Translations under genes and position numbers: made by a program | The notes under the pieces: generated by a model | The model's input: only the letters and a program-made list of their open reading frames with translations | Databases searched by the model: none | Told to the model about the DNA's origin: nothing | Assembly: GCA_026184295.1 (NCBI GenBank) | Contig: JAHCJK010000026.1 | Location: forward strand, 1 to 44,080 | Direction of reading: 5' to 3' | Length of the DNA stretch: 44,080 bases | From: Planctomycetota bacterium | GTDB lineage: Bacteria > Planctomycetota > SZUA-567 > H5-PLA8 | In this document: one piece after another, positions 25,068 to 33,290 of the stretch | Layout: every line of letters starts with the position of its first letter | Numbering within the stretch: position 1 is the stretch's first letter

Positions 25068-26582
25068 ATGTCCAAGCGTCCGAATATTCTGCTCATCACC
25101 AGCGACCAGCAGCACTGGAACACGCTCGGCTGCATCAACCCCAAGATCAAAACCCCGGCGCTCGACCGGTTGGCGCGCGAAGGCACGCGCTTCGACCGCG
25201 CCTACTGCAACAACCCCGTTTGCAGTCCTTCGCGCAGCACCATCATCACCGGGCAGTATCCGTCGTGGCACCATTGCTGGACCATCGGCGTCAAACTCCC
25301 CGAAGACGTTCCGACCGTCGGCGAGACCTTTACCCGGCACGGCTACGACACGACGCTGGTGGGCAAGGCGCACTTCCAGCCGCTGGTGAACACGCCGGGC
25401 AGCGAGTCGATCGAGTCGCAGCCGCTGATGCGGGATCTCGATTACTGGCGCAAGTTCCAGGGACCGTGGTACGGCTTCGGGCGCGTCGAGACCGCGCGCA
25501 TGCACGGCGACGAGTCCCACGCGGGGCAGCACTACGGCATCTGGATGGAAGAGAAGGGGCTCAAGAACTGGCGCGACTTCTTCTGGCCCTGGCCGCACAG
25601 CAAGGAGATGAAGCGCCGCTACGGCGCGTGGGACCTGCCCGCCGAATACCACTACAGCACGTGGACGGCCGAGCGCACCATCGCCAACATCGAACGCAAC
25701 GCGAACAGCGGCCAGCCGTTCTTCCTCTGGTCGAGCTTCCACGACCCGCACCCGCCGTATGTGGTGCCCGAACCCTGGGCGAGCATGTACAAGCCCGAGG
25801 ACATGGATCCCGGCGCGCACACGCCCGGCGAGTTCGAGCACATGCCGCCGCACTTCCGCAAGACGCAGGAGAAGAACCCCGACTACTCGATGTACCAGGA
25901 GACGCGCCACGGCAACCACGGCTTCCACAGCCACCTGACCGACGAGGCCACGCTGCGGAAGAACATGGCGATCTACTACGGCATGACCAGCTTCATGGAC
26001 CAGCAGATCGGCCGCGTGCTCGATTCGCTCGACCGCCTCGGCATCGCCGACAACACGGTCGTCGTCTTCAGCACCGACCACGGCCATTTCCTCGGGCAGC
26101 ACGGCCTGACGGCCAAGGGCGCGTTCCACTACGAAGACCTGCTGCGCCTGCCGTTCCTGGTGCGCTGGCCGGGCCAGGTGCCTGCGGGCCGCACGAGTTC
26201 CGCGCTGCAGGCGCTGATTGACCTGCCGGAGACGTTCCTCAGCGCCGCGGGGATTCCGGTGCCGGGGCAGATGCAGGGCGTCAACCAGCTCGACGTGTGG
26301 CGCGGCGAAAAGGAATCGGCCCGCGACGGCGTGATCGTGGAATTCCGCCACCAGCCGACGAAGGTTCACCTGCGCACGTACGTCGGGCGGCGCTACAAGA
26401 TGACGCTCTACCGCGACCACGACTACGGCGAACTCTTTGACCTGGAAGAAGACCCGGGCGAACTGCGCAACCGCTGGGACGACCCTGCTTTTGCGCGGGT
26501 CAAGGCGGAGGTCATGCATCGCTTCCTGAACGAAGAGATTCGCCGGGAACCGACCCGCATGCCGCGCGTGGCGGGGGCGTAG
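25068..26582 (+). CDS. type I sulfatase, formylglycine-dependent
   Basis: The 504-residue protein is a formylglycine-dependent sulfatase of the alkaline phosphatase superfamily, removing sulfate esters from carbohydrates or other organic sulfates. The N-terminus RPNILLITSDQQHWNTLGC carries metal-binding Asp13. The modification motif is CSPSR with Cys52 as the residue converted to formylglycine. STDHGHFLGQHGL supplies the second metal-site Asp/His, and the C-terminal LFDLEEDPGELRN is the usual closing segment. There is no signal peptide, so it would act in the cytoplasm. No sulfatase-modifying enzyme is encoded in the window. ATG 25068 is divergent from the second AraC gene, suggesting that the substrate is a sulfated sugar handled together with arabinosides. 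Confidence 0.92.
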   Translation: MSKRPNILLITSDQQHWNTLGCINPKIKTPALDRLAREGTRFDRAYCNNPVCSPSRSTIITGQYPSWHHCWTIGVKLPEDVPTVGETFTRHGYDTTLVGKAHFQPLVNTPGSESIESQPLMRDLDYWRKFQGPWYGFGRVETARMHGDESHAGQHYGIWMEEKGLKNWRDFFWPWPHSKEMKRRYGAWDLPAEYHYSTWTAERTIANIERNANSGQPFFLWSSFHDPHPPYVVPEPWASMYKPEDMDPGAHTPGEFEHMPPHFRKTQEKNPDYSMYQETRHGNHGFHSHLTDEATLRKNMAIYYGMTSFMDQQIGRVLDSLDRLGIADNTVVVFSTDHGHFLGQHGLTAKGAFHYEDLLRLPFLVRWPGQVPAGRTSSALQALIDLPETFLSAAGIPVPGQMQGVNQLDVWRGEKESARDGVIVEFRHQPTKVHLRTYVGRRYKMTLYRDHDYGELFDLEEDPGELRNRWDDPAFARVKAEVMHRFLNEEIRREPTRMPRVAGA

Positions 26583-26820
26583 GCCGCGCAAGGTTAGCCG
26601 CGGCGAGCGCTTAAATCCGTACAGCGCGGCCGGCACCATTCGACGCCGGCGCGCATGGGGCAGACACGCATCGTGCAAGAACCGGCACGAAGGCTTCGGC
26701 CGATGCAAAATTCCATGCACCATCCTGCTGAAAGCAGGTGTACGTACTGGCGGGAAGCAGGCGCACGACTATCCTGTTTTCCTGCGTACCAACCATTACC
26801 CCTGGAGAGGATGAGCATCC
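26583..26820. other. intergenic region between sulfatase and fusion gene
   Basis: No gene is supported in these 238 bases. A GC stem (GCCGCG at 26583-26588 with CGCGGC at 26599-26604) follows the sulfatase stop but has no T-run. A small hairpin CCTGCT-gaa-AGCAGG lies at 26724-26738. The ribosome binding site of the next gene, GGAGAGG, ends at 26810. Promoters are not obvious. Confidence 0.4.
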
Positions 26821-28824
26821 ATGGCCGAGAAGCTTGCGTGGGGACTGCTGGCAACGGGCAACATCGCCAAGGCGTTCGCGAAGGGGCTGGCGCATTCGAA
26901 GACCGGGAAACTGGTCGCGTGCGCGAGCCGCGATAAGGCGAAGTCGGAGAAATTCGGCGCGGAATTCGGCTGCCCCAAGTGCTACGGCAGCTACGAGGAA
27001 CTGCTCGCCGACAAGGAAGTCCAGGCGGTCTACATCTCCACGCCGCATCCCATGCACGCCGAATGGGCGATCAAGACCGCCGAGGCGGGCAAGCACATCC
27101 TCTGCGAAAAGCCCATCGGCATGAACCACCCCGAAGCCATGGCCATCGTCGAGGCCGCGCGGCGCAACAACGTCTTCGTCATGGAAGCGTTCATGTACCG
27201 CTGCCACCCGCAGACGGCCAAACTGGTCGAACTCCTGAAGGAGAAGGTCATCGGCGAGGTGAAGTTCATCCACGCGACCTTCAGCTTCCAGTCGGGCTTC
27301 AACCCCGAAGGCCGGCTCTGGAAGAACGAACTCGGCGGCGGCGGCATCCTGGACGTCGGCTGCTATCCGGTCTCGATGGCGCGCCTGATCGCGGGCGTGG
27401 CCAAGGGCAAGCCCTTCGCCGAACCGATCGACGTCAAGGGCGTCGGCGTGCTCCACCCCGAGACGAAGATCGACGCGTACGCGGCCGCGGTGCTGAAGTT
27501 CCCCGGCGATATCCTGGCCACCGTCGCGACGGGGGTCGGCGCCAACCACGAAAACGGCGTGCGCGTCTTCGGGCACGACGGCTGGATATTCATCCCTTCG
27601 CCGTGGATTCCCGCGCGCGAAGGCGGCAAGGTGACCATCACCGTGAAGGGCAAGAACGACAAGGAGCCGCGCGAGATCGCCGTCGAGACCGGCGACTACC
27701 TGTACGGCCTGGAAGCCGACACGGTCGCGCAGTACCTCGAAGCGCGCGGCGCCGCGTCGCCCGCGATGAGCCCCGAGGACACGCTGGGCAACATGCTGGC
27801 GCTGGACCGCTGGCGCGAATCGATCGGGCTCGTGTACGAATGCGAGAAGCCCGAGAAGTTCGTGAAGCCGCTCCACGGCCGCCCGCTGGCCCGCAGGAAA
27901 GACGCGCCGATGAAGTACGGCACGGTCAAGGGCCTCGGCAAGCAGGTCTCGCGGCTGGTGATGGGCGTGGACAACCAGCGCACCTTCGCGCACGCGGCGG
28001 TGATGTTCGACGACTTCTTCGAACAGGGCGGCAACTGTTTCGACACCGCGTACATCTACGGCGGCGGCCACTCCGAACGGCTGCTCGGCCAGTGGATCCG
28101 CAGCCGCAACCTGCGCGAACAGGTCGTGCTGCTCGACAAGGGCGCGCACACGCCGCACTGCAACCCCAAGGCACTGACCAGCCAGTTGCTGGAAAGCCTG
28201 GACCGCACGCAGGCGGGGTACGTGGACATCTACATGATGCACCGCGACAACCCCGAAATTCCCGTCGCGGAATTCTGCGACGTGCTGAACGAACACGTCC
28301 GCGCCGGGCGCATCAAGGTCTTCGGCGGCTCGAACTGGTCGCTGGAACGCGTCGAAGCCTTCAATGCGTACGCGGTCTCCAAGGGCCTGCAAGGGATGTC
28401 GGCGGTCAGCAACAACTTCAGCCTCGCGCGGATGGTCGATCCGGTGTGGGGCGGGTGCATCGCGGCCAGCGATCCCAAGTCGCGGGCGTGGCTTGAAAAG
28501 CACCAGCTCGCGCTGATGCCGTGGTCGAGCCAGGCGCGCGGGTTCTTTACCGAACGCGCGGGCCCCGACAAGCGCGAGGACGGCGAACTCGTCCGCTGCT
28601 GGTACAGCGACGACAACTTCCAGCGCCGCGACCGCGCCTTCGAACTGGCGAAGAAGAAGGGCGTGCTCCCGATCAACATCGCGCTCGCCTACGTGCTCTG
28701 CCAGCCGTTCCCGACGTTCCCGCTCATCGGGCCGCGCATCCTCAACGAGACGACGACCTCGCTGCCCGGACTGGGCGTGGAACTGACGGCGCAGGAAGTG
28801 AAGTGGCTGAACCTGGAAGCGTAG
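26821..28824 (+). CDS. fused Gfo/Idh/MocA oxidoreductase and aldo/keto reductase
   Basis: This 667-residue protein joins two NAD(P)-dependent oxidoreductases. Residues 1 to about 350 form a Gfo/Idh/MocA dehydrogenase, with a nucleotide-binding start GLLATGNIAKAFAKGL, the catalytic-lysine motif ILCEKPIGMN and GGGILDVGCYPVSMARL. A short linker leads to Met364, where an aldo/keto reductase begins (MKYGTVKGLGKQVSRLVMG). Its tetrad is present: Asp and Tyr in FDTAYIYGGG, Lys in VVLLDKGAH and His in IYMMHRDNP. Both active sites look intact, so the chain could oxidise and then reduce a sugar-like compound, perhaps epimerising it and recycling the cofactor; that is inference. ATG 26821 follows GGAGAGG, and a terminator follows at 28847. 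Confidence 0.9.
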   Translation: MAEKLAWGLLATGNIAKAFAKGLAHSKTGKLVACASRDKAKSEKFGAEFGCPKCYGSYEELLADKEVQAVYISTPHPMHAEWAIKTAEAGKHILCEKPIGMNHPEAMAIVEAARRNNVFVMEAFMYRCHPQTAKLVELLKEKVIGEVKFIHATFSFQSGFNPEGRLWKNELGGGGILDVGCYPVSMARLIAGVAKGKPFAEPIDVKGVGVLHPETKIDAYAAAVLKFPGDILATVATGVGANHENGVRVFGHDGWIFIPSPWIPAREGGKVTITVKGKNDKEPREIAVETGDYLYGLEADTVAQYLEARGAASPAMSPEDTLGNMLALDRWRESIGLVYECEKPEKFVKPLHGRPLARRKDAPMKYGTVKGLGKQVSRLVMGVDNQRTFAHAAVMFDDFFEQGGNCFDTAYIYGGGHSERLLGQWIRSRNLREQVVLLDKGAHTPHCNPKALTSQLLESLDRTQAGYVDIYMMHRDNPEIPVAEFCDVLNEHVRAGRIKVFGGSNWSLERVEAFNAYAVSKGLQGMSAVSNNFSLARMVDPVWGGCIAASDPKSRAWLEKHQLALMPWSSQARGFFTERAGPDKREDGELVRCWYSDDNFQRRDRAFELAKKKGVLPINIALAYVLCQPFPTFPLIGPRILNETTTSLPGLGVELTAQEVKWLNLEA

Positions 28825-28846
28825 CCTAAACCCAAACGATGCGACG

Positions 28847-28890
28847 AACGGCAGGCGCGGCCTCGGTTGCGCCTGCCGTTTTGTTTTGTA
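28847..28890 (+). terminator. rho-independent terminator after the fusion gene
   Basis: A 12-bp stem (AACGGCAGGCGC at 28847-28858 with GCGCCTGCCGTT at 28869-28880) and a 10-base loop are followed by the T-rich tail TTTTGTTTTG from 28879. It ends transcription of the fusion gene, 22 bases after its stop. Confidence 0.9.
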
Positions 28891-28931
28891 CAAGCGATTC
28901 GGAGAACATTTAGAACCCGACCCGAGGCCGC

Positions 28932-29768
28932 ATGTCGAAGCGCAGCGAGTGGACCTGGAAGACCGGCGACGCGGAGGTGGACGCGCGGCTGCACCTCAAG
29001 TACGAGCCCGGCAACTGGGGCGACGTGCTGAAGGGCGCGTGGCTGACGGTCGTCGCGGGCGCGCTGGCCACGCAGGCCGGCCGCCGTCCGCTCAAGTGCC
29101 TCGATCCGTTTGCCGGCGCGCCCTCGTACCCGCTGCTGCCGGCCTCCGCCGAACGCCTGGTGCGCCTGCCCGAGAACGAACACACGGCGGTGCTGCGCGC
29201 CTTCGCGGCGCGGAACGAATGGCCTTCGTGTGCCACGGTCTGCGCCGAGGTGCTTCGCAAGCACGGCGCGATCCCGCGCCTGGCGGTCTTCGACGAGAAC
29301 GAACGCGCCCGCGGCCTGTGGGCGAAGCATCCGGACGCGCAAGTGCTGAGCCTCGCCAGCGGCTACGACGCGTTCGAGAAAGCCTTCCGCGGCAAGGTCG
29401 CGCCCGACCTGGTGCTCGTGGACAGCTACGACTTCTTCGACCGCTGGGGCAAGGTGCTCGACGCGCTGGCCGCGCTCGGGCGCAAGGTTCCGGTGCTCGT
29501 CTACGTCTTCAACACCGCGCCGCGCGGCCCGGGCTTTCAGAGCCAGTACGACCGGCTGCGCAAGAAGCTGATTCAGACCGCCCAGGACCTCGGCCCGGTG
29601 CCGCTCGGCCGGCTGCCGTACGACAAGCACGAGAACCAGGCGCACCACGAGGTCTTCCTGCTCGCCCCGGCGGCGTTTACGCAAAGCGTCCAGGCCGAGT
29701 TAGCCCAGGCAAGCGCCGTGCTGGCCAGCCTCCACGCCGACGCCGGCGCGTACGAACTGCTCTCGTAA
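28932..29768 (+). CDS. RlmJ-like protein lacking the methyltransferase DPPY motif
   Basis: This 278-residue protein resembles RlmJ, the 23S rRNA adenine-2030 N6-methyltransferase, in length and in two regions. YEPGNWGDVLKGAWLT (residues 24-39) matches the RlmJ AGNHADVLKH segment, and CLDPFAGAPSYPL (56-68) matches its SAM-binding LDTHAGAGRY loop. However, the catalytic motif DPPYE aligns with DSYDF (Asp164 onward), so both prolines are lost. The N-terminal Tyr4 and His6 that I recall as important in E. coli align with leucines, while the Lys of VLK is kept. It may therefore be a SAM-binding or RNA-binding protein without N6-adenine activity, or an enzyme with altered chemistry. ATG 28932 has no obvious ribosome binding site. 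Confidence 0.65.
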   Translation: MSKRSEWTWKTGDAEVDARLHLKYEPGNWGDVLKGAWLTVVAGALATQAGRRPLKCLDPFAGAPSYPLLPASAERLVRLPENEHTAVLRAFAARNEWPSCATVCAEVLRKHGAIPRLAVFDENERARGLWAKHPDAQVLSLASGYDAFEKAFRGKVAPDLVLVDSYDFFDRWGKVLDALAALGRKVPVLVYVFNTAPRGPGFQSQYDRLRKKLIQTAQDLGPVPLGRLPYDKHENQAHHEVFLLAPAAFTQSVQAELAQASAVLASLHADAGAYELLS

Positions 29769-29805
29769 GGTACGCTGCCCAAGGAACGCTTGCGCAAGGT
29801 CCCTG

Positions 29806-29833
29806 TTGCTCTGCCGCGGGTCGCGACTAAAAT
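29806..29833 (+). promoter_or_regulatory. candidate sigma-70 promoter of the macrodomain gene
   Basis: TTGCTC (29806-29811) and TAAAAT (29828-29833) are separated by 16 bases. Transcription would begin near 29840, about 20 bases before the start codon, with the GAGGTG ribosome binding site at 29851-29856 in between. Confidence 0.4.
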
Positions 29834-29860
29834 ACGAGCGCCTACAACCTGAGGTGCCGC

Positions 29861-30379
29861 ATGCTGACCATCGTGGAAGCCGTGCAAGGGGACATCACCA
29901 AGCAGGACGTGGACGCGATCGTCAACGCGGCCAACAGCGCGCTGCTGGCCGGCGCGGGCGTCTGCGGCGCGATCCACAAGGCGGCCGGTCCGCAGTTGGA
30001 AGAAGAATGCCGGGCGCTCGGCGGATGTCCCACCGGCGAAGCGCGCATCACCAAGGGCTACAATCTGGTCGCGCGGAACGTGATCCACACCGTCGGGCCG
30101 GTCTGGCACGGCGGCACGCAAAACGAACCGACGCTGCTGCGCAACTGCTACGAGAACTCGCTGCGCCTGGCCACGGGGCACAAGCTGAAGTCGATCGCCT
30201 TTCCCGCGATCAGCACCGGCATCTTCGGTTATCCGTTTGAACTCGCGGCGCAGGCCGCCGCGGACACCGTGCGCGCGTTCGTGAAGCAGCCGAGCTCGCT
30301 CGAACTGGTGCGCTTCGTCTGCTTCAGCGAAAAGGACTACGAAGGCTACCGCGGCATCCTGGCTTCTCCGCGGGTCTAG
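29861..30379 (+). CDS. macrodomain protein, O-acetyl-ADP-ribose deacetylase-like
   Basis: The 172-residue protein is a single macrodomain of the MacroD/YmdB type, which binds ADP-ribose and hydrolyses O-acetyl-ADP-ribose or removes ADP-ribose from proteins. Signatures are VQGDITKQDVDAIVNAANS, LLAGAGVCGAIHKAAG with the glycine-rich loop, and AFPAISTGIFGYP. The Asn in NAANS and the GAGVCGAIH segment are the usual catalytic surroundings. ATG 29861 follows GAGGTG at 29851-29856. It is convergent with the ParB-like gene, 10 bases apart. No ADP-ribosyltransferase gene was found nearby, so it is more likely a housekeeping enzyme than an antitoxin. Confidence 0.92.
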   Translation: MLTIVEAVQGDITKQDVDAIVNAANSALLAGAGVCGAIHKAAGPQLEEECRALGGCPTGEARITKGYNLVARNVIHTVGPVWHGGTQNEPTLLRNCYENSLRLATGHKLKSIAFPAISTGIFGYPFELAAQAAADTVRAFVKQPSSLELVRFVCFSEKDYEGYRGILASPRV

Positions 30380-30389
30380 GCACGCCGGT

Positions 30390-31364
30390 CTATTCCTCGC
30401 TCGGCGGCGGCCCGCCCATGGCGCTCAGGTCGCTCATCTTCACCTTGCTCGCGTCGAACTTCTTCGCCGACTCCAGCATCTTGTCCATCGTCTTGCCGAA
30501 GTCCGCGCGCGAGGCCTTCTGGCCCGGCTTGGCGGGCTTGTCCCAGCGCAGCGGATTGATCCGCGCGATCACGAACGTCTTCAGGTAGGGGCTCTTCAGC
30601 CCCGCGTCCTGGAGCTTTTTGACGGCGTCCTTGACGATCTCGTCGAGTTCCACCAGGCGTTCGGCGTTCTTGGCGTGCTCCTTGATCGACTTGGCCAGCG
30701 GAGCGGACGAGAACTCGAGGCAACGCTTCACCACCGGCATGTAGGCGCTGCCGCTGAAGCGCCCGTTCTTTTCGTAGCACTGCCCGATGGTCAGGTAGCC
30801 GGGCTCTTCGAACTCGAAGGCCCAGTCGCTCTCGGGGCGGCTGCCGACGGAGCTGTCCTCGATCAGGCCTCGGGCCATGCGCACGACTTCCAGCGACTTG
30901 TCCTTCAGGTTGTGCGCCTTCTCGGTGTTCAGCGCCAGAATGCGGTAGGCGACTTCCATGTCGGGCAGGATCAGCGCGACGATGGTCTTCGCGCCCAGGC
31001 GGCGCATCGCGTCGAGGCGGTGCATGCCGTTGGGCGTCCAGTAGCCCTGGCCGTCCTGCGCGCGCACGGCGATGACGGGATCGAGAAAGCGCCCGACCTT
31101 GGGGATCACGGCCTCCAGGCGTTTCGCGTGTGTCTCGCTCAGTTCGCGCTGATAAGGGGTGGGGGCCACCTTCTCGAGCGGCAGGGCGGCCATCGTCACC
31201 CATTTGCCGCCGAACGGATCGCGGTAGCTGGCCAGCACGACGCCGCCGTCCGCGGCCACCTGTTCGCACAGGGCCTTCACTTCCGCGGGCGCGGCGGAAC
31301 CGGCGATCTCGGCCACGGCCAGGCCGACGCTGCCTTGGGCGGGCTTCTTTTTGCGAGTGGCCAT
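30390..31364 (-). CDS. ParB-like N-terminal domain protein
   Basis: The 324-residue protein carries a ParB/Srx-type domain. Residues about 60-135 include TPYQRELSETHAKRLEAVIPKVGRFLDPVIAVRAQD, then TPNGMHRLDAMRRLGAKTIVALILPDM, which corresponds to ParB box II where the usual GERRxRA is replaced by NGMHRLDAM. Downstream regions are mostly helical and do not show a standard ParB helix-turn-helix. This makes it unlikely to be the main chromosome partition protein; parA is absent. It may be a DNA-binding or nucleotide-hydrolysing ParB relative of unknown function. ATG 31364 has an AGGAG site and lies 16 bases after the MBL-fold stop, so the two are cotranscribed. Confidence 0.72.
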   Translation of the reverse strand: MATRKKKPAQGSVGLAVAEIAGSAAPAEVKALCEQVAADGGVVLASYRDPFGGKWVTMAALPLEKVAPTPYQRELSETHAKRLEAVIPKVGRFLDPVIAVRAQDGQGYWTPNGMHRLDAMRRLGAKTIVALILPDMEVAYRILALNTEKAHNLKDKSLEVVRMARGLIEDSSVGSRPESDWAFEFEEPGYLTIGQCYEKNGRFSGSAYMPVVKRCLEFSSAPLAKSIKEHAKNAERLVELDEIVKDAVKKLQDAGLKSPYLKTFVIARINPLRWDKPAKPGQKASRADFGKTMDKMLESAKKFDASKVKMSDLSAMGGPPPSEE

Positions 31365-31380
31365 GCGATGCTCCTGAGGG

Positions 31381-32034
31381 CTATTTGAGGCCGAGCTGCT
31401 GCTTGTAGACGGGCCAGTCGCGCTTGAGCTGGATGAACTCGTTCAGGTCCTTGCAGCGCAGGAACGGATTGGTGCGTTTTTCGAGGCCCATGGTGGAGAC
31501 GGGGCGGATGCCGTAATCGTGCCCGGGCCAGATGGTCACGGGGTCGGGGATTTCGCGCAGCACGCGCTGCAGGCTGTTCCATTCGATGCGCGCGTCGGCG
31601 TCGGTCTTGGTGCCGCCCACCTTGCCGACGAAGATCAGGTCGCCGGTGATCAGAATCGCCGGATCGGGCATCGCCAGCACCAGGTGGTCCTCGCAGTGCC
31701 CCGGCGTGTGCAGCACGCGCAGCTTAAGGGCGCCGACGTTCAGCACGGAGCCGTCGCCCAGCTTCACGTCCGGCATCGCGGGCGAATCGGGATGCGCGGC
31801 GACGGGCGCGCCGGTCAGTTCCACGGCCTTGGCGTTGCCGTTGATGTGGTCGCTGTGCCCGTGGGTGTTGACGATGTGTTCCACCTTCAAGCCCTGCGCC
31901 GTGGCGCGTTCGACAAGCTGTTCGGGCGTGTAGGCCGGGTCGATCAGGATACAGACCTTGGCGTTGCGGTCGCCCAGCAGGTAACCGAAGTTGCGGTCGC
32001 CGCCGATGCGAATCTGTTCGAATACAAAATCCAT
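31381..32034 (-). CDS. MBL-fold metallo-hydrolase, glyoxalase II-like
   Basis: The 217-residue protein is a metallo-beta-lactamase-fold hydrolase of the hydroxyacylglutathione hydrolase type. Metal ligands are in NTHGHSDHINGN (HxHxDH), HTPGHCEDHLVL (His), ITGDLIFVGKVGG (Asp) and IWPGHDYG (His). Such enzymes cleave thioesters or related substrates; some relatives are persulfide dioxygenases, but the FVGKVGGT loop favours the glyoxalase II group. The protein is shorter than true GloB, lacking the C-terminal glutathione-binding helices. ATG 32034 has an AGGAGG site 6 bases upstream. It is the first gene of a two-gene unit with the ParB-like gene, and it diverges from the next oxidoreductase gene. 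Confidence 0.87.
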   Translation of the reverse strand: MDFVFEQIRIGGDRNFGYLLGDRNAKVCILIDPAYTPEQLVERATAQGLKVEHIVNTHGHSDHINGNAKAVELTGAPVAAHPDSPAMPDVKLGDGSVLNVGALKLRVLHTPGHCEDHLVLAMPDPAILITGDLIFVGKVGGTKTDADARIEWNSLQRVLREIPDPVTIWPGHDYGIRPVSTMGLEKRTNPFLRCKDLNEFIQLKRDWPVYKQQLGLK

Positions 32035-32184
32035 CGAAGCCTCCTGGATTGGGCGGTTGCCAGCATCTTGCAGCGCGGCGCGCGCGCTTCAACAGCAGAC
32101 CCGGAAGGCCGCCCGCGCCCTTGCGTCCGGGCGGGCAGGGCCTACGCTGGGTTCTTTCGCGAAATCAACCCCGAGGAGCCATCC

Positions 32185-33282
32185 ATGTCGATGCGTGCGA
32201 TTCTGGTCGGGCTGGGCGGTCGGGCCAAGAGCTGGTTCGATGTGGCGAAGCAGTTTCCCGAGATCGAGTTCACGGGCTTTGTCGAGCCCTTCAAGCCCAA
32301 CCAGGAACGCGCCGTGCAGCAGTGGGGCATCGCGAAGTCCCAGATTCACCCCAAGCTGGCCGACGCGATCTCGGCCGCGCAGGCCGATTTCGTCGTCGAT
32401 GTCACGCCGCCCGCCGCGCACGAAGCCATCGCCGTCGAAGCGCTCGGCGCCGGCCTGCACGTCCTGGGCGAAAAGCCGCTCAGCGATAACCGCCCCGCCG
32501 CGCAGCGCATGGTCGCCGCGGGCAAGGCCGCCAAGAAACGCCACATGATCACGCAGAACTACCGCTTCAACGCCACGCCGCGCACCGCGCACCGGCTGGT
32601 CAAGGCGGGCCTGGTCGGCAAGCCGGGCTCGGTGGACATCGCGTTTTACATGAGCTGGGCGGACGCGCCGGGTTCGCACTACGTCGAGAAGCCGTACATG
32701 TTCCTGACCGACATGGGCATCCACCACTTCGACATGATCCGCTACGTGATGGGCACCGAGGCCGTCGCGGCGCACGGGCTGTCGTGGAATTACCCGTGGG
32801 GCTGGCACAAGGGCGATGCGAGCCACGTGATCGTCTTCGATTGCAAGAACGGCCTGAAGGCCGTGCACCGCGGCATCGGCTGCACGCTCGGCTACCGGAC
32901 CTCGTGGAACGGCGAATGGCGCATCGAAGGCCCCGAAGGCTCGCTCACGTGGGAGCGCGACAAGCTCTTCTTCACGCGCGAACACCGCACGCCCGAACGC
33001 AAGCGCGAAGAGATCCCGCTCGACTCGCTGCCCCTGGGCGGGCAGGCCGCGATCCTGGCCGAGTTCACGGCCGCGATCAACGAGAACCGCGAACCGGAAT
33101 GCAGCAGCGAGGACAACCTGAAGTCGCTCGACATGGTCTTCGCCGCGCTCGAAAGCATCAAACTCAACCGCGAAGTGAAGACGAACGAACTCGACAAGCT
33201 GATTCCTTCGAAGGCCGCCAAGCCCGCCAAAGCCGCCAAGCCCGCGAAGAAGCCGGGTTCGAAGGCGAAGCGACGAACGTAA
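32185..33282 (+). CDS. Gfo/Idh/MocA family oxidoreductase
   Basis: The 365-residue protein is an NAD(P)-dependent sugar or inositol-type dehydrogenase. The Rossmann start is AILVGLGGRAKSWFDVAK, the catalytic-lysine motif is VLGEKPLSDNRP, and YMFLTDMGIHHFDMIRYVMG is the substrate-domain motif with catalytic Asp/His. The last 20 or so residues form a Lys/Ala/Pro-rich basic tail (AKPAKAAKPAKKPGSKAKRR), unusual for this family. ATG 32185 is set by GAGGAG at 32173-32178; the frame stays open upstream but has no ribosome binding site there. It diverges from the MBL gene and ends at a clear terminator (33331-33353). The substrate is unknown. Confidence 0.9.
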   Translation: MSMRAILVGLGGRAKSWFDVAKQFPEIEFTGFVEPFKPNQERAVQQWGIAKSQIHPKLADAISAAQADFVVDVTPPAAHEAIAVEALGAGLHVLGEKPLSDNRPAAQRMVAAGKAAKKRHMITQNYRFNATPRTAHRLVKAGLVGKPGSVDIAFYMSWADAPGSHYVEKPYMFLTDMGIHHFDMIRYVMGTEAVAAHGLSWNYPWGWHKGDASHVIVFDCKNGLKAVHRGIGCTLGYRTSWNGEWRIEGPEGSLTWERDKLFFTREHRTPERKREEIPLDSLPLGGQAAILAEFTAAINENREPECSSEDNLKSLDMVFAALESIKLNREVKTNELDKLIPSKAAKPAKAAKPAKKPGSKAKRRT

Positions 33283-33290
33283 CGGCAGGG

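Noticed and set aside
26724..26738. Hairpin CCTGCT-gaa-AGCAGG as a terminator
   Set aside because: The stem is only 6 bp and there is no T-run after it on either strand.
29861..31364. Macrodomain and ParB-like genes as a defence or toxin-antitoxin system
   Set aside because: No ADP-ribosyltransferase toxin, nuclease or mobile-element context was found, and the genes are convergent rather than in one operon.
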